A stretch of DNA of 12,275 nt from Thermoplasmatota archaeon (GTDB lineage: Archaea; Thermoplasmatota; Thermoplasmata; Thermoplasmatales; GCA-001856825), in assembly GCA_023379555.1 (NCBI GenBank), contig JAMCQR010000039.1:1-12275 (forward strand). Direction: 5' to 3'. Shown here piece by piece: positions 6,414-12,275 of this stretch. The notes under the pieces are model-generated. The model had not been told where the DNA came from and ran no database searches. It was given only the letters and a program-made list of their open reading frames with translations. Every line of letters begins with the position of its first letter. The stretch's first letter is position 1. A program made the translations under genes and the position numbers.

Positions 6414-8123
6414 ATGTCGGTACAGTTCACTGTTGATCTGTCTGAATCTCACTCTGGAATACTGAAAGTGCACATGGAATTTCCCTCTTCTGGAAAGGAC
6501 GAAATAGTCATGCCAGTCTGGACACCGGGCTCGTATTTGGTCAGAGACTTTTCGAGACACGTAAGCAATTTAGTGTCCAAAGGAAGGGTTGAACAGGTCT
6601 CCAAGAACAGGTGGAAAATAGAATCAAGGGGGCCATCTGCATCTGTGGATTATGAGGTTTACTGCGATGAACTGACTGTCGACACTTCTTACTCTGACAG
6701 GTCTTTTGTCCTGATCAACGGAGCGACCCTATTCTTTTACCCGGAAGGGAAGAAAGACTCTGAGTACTTAGTCAAGTTCAAGGATCTAGGAAAGTGGAAG
6801 ATAGCCACGGGAATGCCCCAAAAGAAGAACCTATTCGTTGCGAACGACTACGACCATCTTGCAGACTGCCCGATCTTGATCGGAGACTTACAGGTAGCTG
6901 AATTCACAGTCATGAACAAGAGACACATCATAGCTTGGCAGGGGAGAATGGTACGAGATAAGGAATCCATAACCCAGGACTTCAAGAAGATAGTGGAAGA
7001 GGAGGGGAAAATGTTTGGAAAACTTCCATACGACAACTACGTATTCTTAATCATAACGGTCCCTGACGAGTACTATGGAGGACTGGAGCACAAGAACAGC
7101 ACAGCAATCCTGATGCCAGAATACAAGCTAATTGATGATTTCGATTACAAGATTTTCCTGACAACAGTTTCACACGAATTTTTTCACACGTGGAACGTCA
7201 AAAGGATTAGACCCAAAGAACTGGGACCTTTCGACTACACGAAGGAAGTCTATACCAATCTGTTATGGTTGAGCGAGGGTTTCACATCCTATTATGAATG
7301 GGTCATCCTGTGGAGAGCAGGCATCGTGAAGGAAGATGAATACATGAAGCACCTCACAAGTAGCATCGACTTCTATACACTCATTCCAGGACACGCTCTG
7401 CCAGCTGATGCATCATCATTTAACACCTGGATAAAGTTATACAAGCCGGATGGAAATGTATTCAACAGCTATATATCGTATTACCTCAAGGGGGAGCTCA
7501 TTGCTTTCGCACTGAATTCTGAAATAATAAAGACTACCGAAGGAAAGAAGTCGTTGGACGATGCATTCAGGGGCCTCTTCTCAGATTACAACAAGACAGG
7601 CAAGGGAATAGAGAAGAAGGATCTGATATCTCACGTTAAGAGGTTGATCGGAGAAGACGCGGAGAAGTTAGTGACTAGACTTTCGGAGACAACCAAGGAG
7701 ATTGAATTTGACAGGTATCTGAAGGAAATGGGTTACAAGGTGAGCCACAAGTACGCTGACAAGAAGAATGGTCCGAGAGGATTTTCTGGCCTGGCTGTCT
7801 CACCTGAGGGTGGCAGGATTCTCGTGAAGAGCGTGTTCAAAGGATACCCTGCTTATGATGCAGGTGTATTGACTGGGGACGAGCTGGTTGCAGTGAACGG
7901 TCAAAAATTCACCGACACATTCACAAGGGTAATTCAGAAGGAATTTGGAACTAGAAAGGTAGATTCGCTAAAGAATGAAAAACCTGGTGATGATGTCCAC
8001 CTGTACGTTTTCAGGAAACACAATCTCTTGGACTTCAAGTTCAAAGCAGCGGATGAGCCGAAGGAAACAGTGGTAACAAAGGATAGGGGCTCGAAGGTAA
8101 AAGCAAAAATGTTGTCAGGATAA
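6414..8123 (+). CDS. M61-family aminopeptidase with C-terminal PDZ domain
   Basis: This is a zinc metallopeptidase of the glycyl aminopeptidase family (M61), about 569 residues. The N-terminal beta domain (1-165) contains MPVWTPGSYLVRDFSRHV, the conserved substrate-side block. The catalytic domain holds YYGGLEHKNS (221-230) and the zinc motif SHEFFHTWNVKRIRP with H254, E255 and H258. The third ligand, Glu288, lies in LLWLSEGFTSYYE. YISYYLKGELIAFAL (353-367) is typical of the family. A PDZ domain covers about 458-540 with VFKGYPAYDAGVLTGDELVAVNG. There is no signal peptide or membrane helix, so it probably trims peptides in the cytoplasm. The frame also allows a TTG at 6405, but the ATG at 6414 is better and gives a normal MSVQFTVDL start. 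The stop overlaps the end of the convergent UDGb gene by 9 bp. Confidence 0.93.
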   Translation: MSVQFTVDLSESHSGILKVHMEFPSSGKDEIVMPVWTPGSYLVRDFSRHVSNLVSKGRVEQVSKNRWKIESRGPSASVDYEVYCDELTVDTSYSDRSFVLINGATLFFYPEGKKDSEYLVKFKDLGKWKIATGMPQKKNLFVANDYDHLADCPILIGDLQVAEFTVMNKRHIIAWQGRMVRDKESITQDFKKIVEEEGKMFGKLPYDNYVFLIITVPDEYYGGLEHKNSTAILMPEYKLIDDFDYKIFLTTVSHEFFHTWNVKRIRPKELGPFDYTKEVYTNLLWLSEGFTSYYEWVILWRAGIVKEDEYMKHLTSSIDFYTLIPGHALPADASSFNTWIKLYKPDGNVFNSYISYYLKGELIAFALNSEIIKTTEGKKSLDDAFRGLFSDYNKTGKGIEKKDLISHVKRLIGEDAEKLVTRLSETTKEIEFDRYLKEMGYKVSHKYADKKNGPRGFSGLAVSPEGGRILVKSVFKGYPAYDAGVLTGDELVAVNGQKFTDTFTRVIQKEFGTRKVDSLKNEKPGDDVHLYVFRKHNLLDFKFKAADEPKETVVTKDRGSKVKAKMLSG

Positions 8124-8792
8124 GAATTTCTCTCTTATCTCCGTTAGCAACCTAATGAACTCTGTCCTGTTCAACCTTCCAGTGTTTACGTTCCTCGGAC
8201 TTGGATGATATGAGGCGTAAAAATAGATGCTGCCGACCTTGAAGCTGACCCCGTGCTTAAACGACATCTCAGTTACATCAAATCCTCTGCCCTTGAGGTA
8301 TCCCTTGAACGTGTCAAAAGCGATCTTGCCGAGCGCAAGGACAACCTTCAGGTTGTCCATATTCTGAAATTCGAATTCACGGTAATCTCTGCAATTTTCC
8401 AGTTCGTTCGGAGTCGGTTTATCGCCAGGCGGTACACACTTCAACGCAGCGGTAATATAGAGCTCGTCTAGGACCAGTCCATCATTTCTTGAAACAGAAT
8501 CTGATCTGTTTGAAAGCCCCACCTCGTGCAGACAAGAGAAAAGGAATGAAGCGCTCTTATCTCCTGTGAACACGCGTCCTGTCCTGTTTCCTCCCGTGGC
8601 GGCCGGAGCAAGTCCAAGTATCAGCAACTTCGAATGAAAGTTACCAAAGCCTGGGACAGGCTTGCTCCAAAACTCTTCTCCCAGAAATCTGGATCCTCTG
8701 TTTGCAACTTCGACCCTGAACTTTGTGATCCTCTCGCATCGGGCGCAAGAAATCAATTTGGAATTCATTGTATCGATCGATTCAAATTTCAT
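8115..8792 (-). CDS. udgB: Uracil-DNA glycosylase family 5 (UDGb), 4Fe-4S type
   Basis: The enzyme removes uracil, and in related members other deaminated bases, from DNA in base-excision repair. Its first active-site motif, GLAPAATGGNRTGRVFTGD (60-78), is the family 5 form with Ala where family 4 enzymes have a polar catalytic residue. The second motif is HPSPRNVNTGR (196-206). Four cysteines that should hold the iron-sulfur cluster are present: C16, C19 (CARC), C119 and C134. The length (225) fits UDGb. The ATG at 8792 overlaps the trehalose-phosphatase TGA as ATGA, with AGGATGAAG just upstream, so it is a coupled second cistron. A second Met is residue 9. The usual family motif has His (AAHGGNRTGR); here the residue is Thr, giving AATGGNRTGR. 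The 3' end overlaps the M61 gene, so the two mRNAs are complementary over at least 9 nt. Confidence 0.92.
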   Translation of the reverse strand: MKFESIDTMNSKLISCARCERITKFRVEVANRGSRFLGEEFWSKPVPGFGNFHSKLLILGLAPAATGGNRTGRVFTGDKSASFLFSCLHEVGLSNRSDSVSRNDGLVLDELYITAALKCVPPGDKPTPNELENCRDYREFEFQNMDNLKVVLALGKIAFDTFKGYLKGRGFDVTEMSFKHGVSFKVGSIYFYASYHPSPRNVNTGRLNRTEFIRLLTEIREKFLS

Positions 8793-9538
8793 TTCTTCAT
8801 CCTGAACACTTCTGCCTTGCTTTCATTTAGGTCAGTAAGCAGCTTCTTGAAATCTGCTGGGGAGTCAAGCCTGAATCTTGCAGCAGTCTTTCCCTTCCCC
8901 ACTTTTATTGTGATATGCTCTTTGAATTCAACGAACGCTTCCTCATCCGTCCTGTCATCACCAGCGAACAATATTAAGTCGTCACTAGCCACATATCGCC
9001 GCATCGCTTTCCCTTTGTCCATTCCTTTTATCCTGAGTTCGAAAACGTACTTCCCGCTGTACATTTCGAATCCTTCTTCAGATATCTTTGAAATGGTCCT
9101 TTCGAGACTTTCTAAGTCGATCTTTTTTACGTTGAAATAATGGAACTGTAATCCACCCACCTTGTCAATCACCCTGAGTCCCGGGAAATCACGCTCTAGA
9201 CGGGAGTACTTTATCGACATCTCGTGGGTCCTCTTCTTGTACTCGCCAAAATTGTCTACAGACCACTCTTCTCCGGTCTCACTGATAAACTGGGACCCGT
9301 GCATTGCGATTACATTGAATCCACTTCCCACGAACGACAACAGTCCATCAAGGTCTCTTCCAGTGACCAGATATAGGGGAATCTTTTTCTTCAGCTCGTT
9401 CAGAAGGCCTAAAAGTTCGGCAGGTGGTACAGCATCTTCCGGCTGGGAGACCAGGTCAACCAGAGTACCATCATAGTCAAGGAACAACTTCGTAAGTCCC
9501 CCTTTTTCCACTATCGTTTTGATGATCTCGTCATACAT
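8789..9538 (-). CDS. otsB: Trehalose-6-phosphate phosphatase (HAD superfamily)
   Basis: The 249-residue protein dephosphorylates trehalose 6-phosphate to trehalose, the last step of the OtsA/OtsB route. HAD motif I is FLDYDGTL with nucleophile Asp21 and acid/base Asp23. Motif II is YLVTGR (57-61). The cap region includes MHGSQ (79-83) and KYVFELRIKG (163-172), typical of trehalose-phosphatases. Lys175 or a neighbouring Lys serves motif III, and motif IV is GDDRTDE (193-199). The length is normal for the short archaeal and bacterial form, like the crystallised Thermoplasma enzyme. No synthase gene (otsA) lies in the window, so the partner must be elsewhere. A related sugar-phosphate substrate cannot be excluded. 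It is the first gene of an operon with UDGb, a pairing with no obvious shared pathway. AGGGGA lies 6 nt before the ATG. Confidence 0.92.
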   Translation of the reverse strand: MYDEIIKTIVEKGGLTKLFLDYDGTLVDLVSQPEDAVPPAELLGLLNELKKKIPLYLVTGRDLDGLLSFVGSGFNVIAMHGSQFISETGEEWSVDNFGEYKKRTHEMSIKYSRLERDFPGLRVIDKVGGLQFHYFNVKKIDLESLERTISKISEEGFEMYSGKYVFELRIKGMDKGKAMRRYVASDDLILFAGDDRTDEEAFVEFKEHITIKVGKGKTAARFRLDSPADFKKLLTDLNESKAEVFRMKK

Positions 9539-9582
9539 TTAGAATCCCCTAATTCTTACATTTTGGAGATTTACGCAAAACT

Positions 9583-9597
9583 AAATTATTTTTCGGC
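9583..9597 (-). promoter_or_regulatory. Probable BRE/TATA promoter of the otsB-udgB operon
   Basis: The minus strand reads CCGAAAAATAATTT, a good BRE-plus-TATA word, centred about 50 nt before the ATG at 9538. It implies a leader of about 25 nt that would contain the AGGGGA site at 9545-9550. A weaker box, CCAAAATG near 9559-9566, would give a leaderless start instead. The 89 bp between otsB and the helicase stop hold nothing else I can support. Confidence 0.4.
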
Positions 9598-9627
9598 TCT
9601 CAATCCGAGGGTGAGTATATGGCCGGT

Positions 9628-11139
9628 TTAAGTCTGACGGAAACTGTCGAAGGTCGTCTGAACGTTCTTATTGCCGTCCCTCAATATGTTCTTCATCTTT
9701 TTCTCCTTTCTTCCGGCCGAATAGTAATAAGATAAATCCCTCGAGTTTTCCATCGTCAGGATGTACACCTTCCCCTTTCCGAACCTTCCGGTCCTTCCTC
9801 TTCTCTGTATGGACCTTACCTCGCTTGCGACAGGCTCATAGAAAATCACAGTGTCCGCTGCCGGTACGTCGAGCCCTTCCTCTCCAACCTGTGTTGCCAC
9901 TAGGACCTTCGTGATGCCATCCCTAAATAACTGGAGAGTAGAGGTCTGTTCTTTCTGGGTCATTCCCTTGCCATCTTTCCTCGAACTCTGACCGATAAAT
10001 TTCTCACAGGAATATCCCTCATTTTTCAGGATCTCGGTGAGGATGTTTGCTGTTATCCTGTAATGGCAGAAAACGATCGTCTTTTCATTGCTGCGTTCCT
10101 TCAGGATCTCAATTATTTTCGTTATCTTTGGGGTGTGCAGATTGAGAGGCTCCGTTGAAAGTTTCTCCGCTTTCTTTTCAATAGCAACCATCCTGGAATC
10201 AGTGAATATCTTCTTTGCCTTGCTGTTCTCCCTCTTCATTTCCTGCAGATAAGAATAAAATGGCAACACTCCCTGGGTCTCTGCAAATTCAAGCAGATAG
10301 TCTATCAGAATCGCATGGGTCCTAATCTTCACTGCCGAATAGAAGTACTTGTTGCCTCTCTTTATCTGGCTGAAGATGTAGTCTCCAAGGGCGATGAGCT
10401 CTTTCCTAGATCTCCCCTGTATCCTGAGGGAAAACGACTCGAGTTTCTTTATCATCTCTCCGAGCATTTCCCTGAGCTGTTCTATGATCTCGGTTGGACC
10501 TGGTGGAGTCGGGATCTTTACCTGCTCAATATCAATTCCTTTTATGTAAGAAACCACATCTGGCGAATTCTCGTCCCTTATCTCTAGGTCCGTTATCCTC
10601 AGATTCTTGATTATCTGGTCGATTTTCGCACGATCACCTCCCGGCGACGCAGTTGTGGCTATGATTCTGGATTCAGAAAAGAAGTTTGCAACTTCTACAT
10701 AGGAGTAATTTCCGATTGCGCGGTGTGCTTCATCAAAAATCACGACCTTGACTTCATTCTTGATGTCTAGAAACAATGAAGAGTCGTTGTCAATAACTTG
10801 AGGGGTAGACACGATCACTCTTGCGGATCGATACAGTTCCCTCCTCAAGGATTTCTTTATTTCTCCCGTTACCTCAACAATCTCTTCTTCCGGTAGGTTC
10901 ACGAATTTCCTTATGTTAGTGGCATGTTGATGCACTAGCGGTCGAGTAGGTGCTAAAAAGATGCACTTTCCACCGTCTTGAATCAGGATTGAAATTGCAA
11001 TAACTGCAATGACGGTCTTTCCCAGTGCGGTGGGTATAACTATCAAAGTATTCTTCTCGACGGACTTCAGTGCGATATTGTCCTGATACTCCCTGAACTC
11101 GATTAGGTCATCCCTAAGAAGTTCAGAATACTTTGGCAC
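9628..11139 (-). CDS. hef: Hef/FANCM-like SF2 helicase without nuclease domain
   Basis: This is the helicase half of archaeal Hef, which acts on stalled forks and branched DNA. Motifs in order are: Q-like REYQ (16-19); Walker A PTALGKT (36-42); APTRPLVHQH (63-72); STPQV (111-115); DEAH (136-139); TASPGG (163-168); the helical insertion (about 215-330) typical of Hef/FANCM; VFCHYR (356-361); IGQSSRKDGKGMTQKEQ (382-398); ATQVGEEGLDVPAAD (415-429); and SIQRRGRTGR (443-452). At 503 residues it lacks the XPF-type nuclease and HhH region of euryarchaeal Hef, as in Thermoplasma-type genomes. The tail QTTFDSF (494-500) looks like a PCNA-binding PIP box. Walker A has Ala38 where Gly is usual. The start is GTG; a TATA box 25 nt upstream and no SD support a leaderless mRNA. 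A separate XPF-like nuclease should be encoded elsewhere. Confidence 0.92.
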   Translation of the reverse strand: MPKYSELLRDDLIEFREYQDNIALKSVEKNTLIVIPTALGKTVIAVIAISILIQDGGKCIFLAPTRPLVHQHATNIRKFVNLPEEEIVEVTGEIKKSLRRELYRSARVIVSTPQVIDNDSSLFLDIKNEVKVVIFDEAHRAIGNYSYVEVANFFSESRIIATTASPGGDRAKIDQIIKNLRITDLEIRDENSPDVVSYIKGIDIEQVKIPTPPGPTEIIEQLREMLGEMIKKLESFSLRIQGRSRKELIALGDYIFSQIKRGNKYFYSAVKIRTHAILIDYLLEFAETQGVLPFYSYLQEMKRENSKAKKIFTDSRMVAIEKKAEKLSTEPLNLHTPKITKIIEILKERSNEKTIVFCHYRITANILTEILKNEGYSCEKFIGQSSRKDGKGMTQKEQTSTLQLFRDGITKVLVATQVGEEGLDVPAADTVIFYEPVASEVRSIQRRGRTGRFGKGKVYILTMENSRDLSYYYSAGRKEKKMKNILRDGNKNVQTTFDSFRQT

Positions 11140-11156
11140 TATGGATAATCGCTGAT

Positions 11157-11170
11157 TGATTTTAATACTT
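11157..11170. promoter_or_regulatory. Bidirectional TATA box between hef and the 45-codon ORF
   Basis: The plus strand reads GATTTTAATAC and the minus strand GTATTAAAATC. The centre (about 11164) is 25 nt from the hef GTG at 11139 and 23 nt from the ATG at 11187. Both distances suit leaderless transcription, and neither start has an SD. Only 47 bp separate the two start codons. Confidence 0.5.
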
Positions 11171-11186
11171 CGTGACCAACCGAAAT

Positions 11187-11324
11187 ATGCGAAGGGACTT
11201 TGAACTTACCTTGCCCAAAATTGTCCGTATTCAAAAACAATTGCGGGAATGGATAACCGAATTCGATGAGGGAGTTGAATGGAACCCAAACTGTCAGGAA
11301 AAAAAGTTATACAACCTAAAATAA
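11187..11324 (+). CDS. Possible small protein of 45 residues, unknown function
   Basis: ATG to TAA gives a 45-residue, strongly charged, mostly helical-looking protein. It starts MRRDFELTLPKIVRIQKQ and contains two Trp, in REWITEF and VEWNPN, and one Cys. It has no membrane helix and matches no family I recognise. Support comes from a TATA box 23 nt before the ATG, the same box that serves hef on the other strand, and from mixed codon use resembling its neighbours. Against it are its short length and an AT-rich end. The frame is open from the ATG without a stop in an otherwise gene-free gap of 253 bp. It could be a real small protein, perhaps linked to hef by the shared promoter, or the remnant of a longer gene. 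The left arm of an inverted repeat lies over its last codons. Confidence 0.45.
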   Translation: MRRDFELTLPKIVRIQKQLREWITEFDEGVEWNPNCQEKKLYNLK

Positions 11325-11339
11325 AATCAAATTGTATAA
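11307..11339. repeat. Inverted repeat TTATACAA / TTGTATAA
   Basis: Perfect 8-bp arms lie at 11307-11314 and 11332-11339, with a 17-bp spacer and 25 bp between arm centres. The left arm is in the last codons of the 45-codon ORF; the right arm is about 54 nt before the glycosyltransferase start. It could be an operator for a dimeric regulator or a weak 3'-end hairpin. Confidence 0.5.
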
Positions 11340-11351
11340 TTATGCGGAAAT

Positions 11352-11368
11352 ATTAAAATACTTTTAAT
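11352..11368 (+). promoter_or_regulatory. Palindromic AT box, probable glycosyltransferase promoter
   Basis: ATTAAAA-TAC-TTTTAAT is a perfect palindrome of 7-bp arms around 3 bp. Its right half, continuing as TTTTAATTA, is centred about 27 nt before the GTG at 11393, the distance expected of a TATA box. The symmetry may be a regulator site overlapping the TATA box, or simply two TATA-like words facing each other. Confidence 0.45.
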
Positions 11369-11392
11369 TATGAAGAAGGGATAGACCTGACA

Positions 11393-12275
11393 GTGCTGCT
11401 GGTATACAGAGACATAATACTCATTTCAATCGCGACAACTTTAATCTATTTCATATATTATTCCGTCAACACATATTACTTGATGCAGCACCGGTCGGAA
11501 CCAACCTTTGGAGTCGATTCGTCTGTTGGAGACGTCACAGTAGTTGTCCCGGTATACAACGAGAAAGTGGATGTTTTTAAGAAAGTGGTCAATGGCATTC
11601 AAATCCAGGGCACAAGATTCGTCGTTGTCGGTGACTCTAGCAACGAACCGTACAGATCCATCGTTGAACAGAACGGTGGAATCTTCATTCATTTGAAAGA
11701 AAGGGGCGGCAAGAGGATTGCAATTTCAGAAGGAATGAAGTACGTAGATACCAAGTTCGTCCTCTTCGTGGATAGCGATACCATAATCCCAACTGATACC
11801 GTCACCAAACTGTTAAAACACTTCAAGGAGAATGTAGGCGGAGTGGGCGCAAATGTTTCGGTGAAGAAGACGGACAGTGGAGCCTCATATGGCGCCGAAT
11901 TTTTGGAAAGAACAAGAGAGATCATACTCAAAGCAATGTCGGCAAGAGGAGGAAGTGTCATGGTGATAGATGGAAAGTGTGCAATGTACAGAACAGGTCT
12001 AGTAAAACCTCTTCTTCTATCGGGCAAGTTCAGGAATTACACTGTTGCCGGCAGGCGGGCTACGATGGGAGATGACCAACAGTTGACCGCCCATATAATA
12101 AAGAATGGATACAAGGCCGCCAAGAGCTTTGACGTTGTTATCGAGACTGAGGCGCCAGAGAATTTCAAACAATTTACTAAGCAGAGCATAAGATGGGCCA
12201 GGAGCTCTTATTATTACTTTTTCAAGAACCTGACGGACGGAACAGCATTCAAGGCAGGCGCATTCTACACATTTG
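11393..12275 (+). CDS. Processive GT2 glycosyltransferase, 3' end beyond window
   Basis: This is a membrane-bound family 2 glycosyltransferase of the hyaluronan/cellulose synthase type. A transmembrane helix (about residues 8-25) is followed by TVVVPVYNE (49-57), GGKRIAISEGM (105-115), the metal-binding DSD (127-129), the GDDQQLT acceptor motif (226-232) and QSIRW (264-268), the Q-x-x-R-W mark of processive enzymes. It should build a cell-surface polysaccharide from a nucleotide sugar; the sugar is not predictable by eye. The first 294 residues are present, and later membrane helices would lie outside. The start is a GTG, chosen because a TATA-like box is 27 nt upstream and the membrane helix follows directly. 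The frame is closed by a TAA at 11354-11356, and the only ATG (11483) comes after the helix. Two inverted repeats upstream suggest regulation. Confidence 0.88.
   Translation, partial: MLLVYRDIILISIATTLIYFIYYSVNTYYLMQHRSEPTFGVDSSVGDVTVVVPVYNEKVDVFKKVVNGIQIQGTRFVVVGDSSNEPYRSIVEQNGGIFIHLKERGGKRIAISEGMKYVDTKFVLFVDSDTIIPTDTVTKLLKHFKENVGGVGANVSVKKTDSGASYGAEFLERTREIILKAMSARGGSVMVIDGKCAMYRTGLVKPLLLSGKFRNYTVAGRRATMGDDQQLTAHIIKNGYKAAKSFDVVIETEAPENFKQFTKQSIRWARSSYYYFFKNLTDGTAFKAGAFYTF

Noticed and set aside
8634..9140. Open frame of 168 codons on the plus strand, partly Ser-rich hydrophobic
   Set aside because: It is antisense to udgB and otsB. Its hydrophobic runs arise from the complement of charged codons.
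9585..9612. Hairpin-like TCGG/CCGA after hef as a terminator
   Set aside because: The stem is only 4 bp, and the following A-rich run on the minus strand is better explained as the otsB promoter.
11441..12027. Two minus-strand frames (11441-11692 and 11689-12027)
   Set aside because: Both are shadows of the glycosyltransferase, which shows all its catalytic motifs on the plus strand.

Overview
The window looks like chromosomal DNA of a euryarchaeon, most likely Thermoplasmatales or a close relative in Thermoplasmata. The reasons are a Hef-type helicase without its nuclease half, a family 5 uracil-DNA glycosylase, an HAD trehalose-phosphatase, an M61 peptidase with a PDZ domain, and archaeal TATA-like boxes about 23-27 nt from several start codons (leaderless transcripts). 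Genes inside operons instead carry Shine-Dalgarno (SD) motifs such as GGTGA, GGGGGAG and GGAGGA. No rRNA, tRNA, CRISPR array, insertion sequence or phage gene is visible. The lineage is inferred from gene content, not proven.

Layout, left to right. (1) 3-209: the 3' end of a DUF1634-like membrane protein. (2) 297-2104, minus strand: malic enzyme followed by a GNAT acetyltransferase, with overlapping stop and start (ATGA). (3) 2291-4901, plus strand: a tight three-gene cassette with a small GYxGYR protein, an SPFH-domain protein ending in three zinc ribbons, and a second protein starting with two zinc ribbons. It resembles the YdjG/YdjI part of the Bacillus membrane-stress module built around PspA, and it is the least understood system here. 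(4) 4954-6204, minus strand: an AlkX/YcaQ-like DNA glycosylase. (5) 6414-8123, plus strand: a cytoplasmic M61 aminopeptidase divergent from it. (6) 8115-9538, minus strand: trehalose-phosphatase followed by UDGb, again with an ATGA overlap; the end of UDGb overlaps the end of the peptidase gene by 9 bp. (7) 9628-11139, minus strand: the Hef-like helicase. (8) 11187-11324, plus strand: a 45-codon ORF sharing one bidirectional TATA box with the helicase. (9) 11393 to the end, plus strand: a processive GT2 glycosyltransferase, cut by the window end, with two AT-rich inverted repeats upstream.

Three separate transcription units encode DNA-repair proteins (AlkX-like glycosylase, UDGb, Hef-like helicase) within about 6.2 kb, so this part looks like a loose repair neighbourhood. 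Malic enzyme and trehalose-phosphatase add central carbon and compatible-solute metabolism. The glycosyltransferase probably opens a surface-polysaccharide locus beyond the window. Four start codons in this annotation (GNAT, AlkX-like, M61, helicase) were chosen from SD or TATA spacing and are not simply the longest reading frame.
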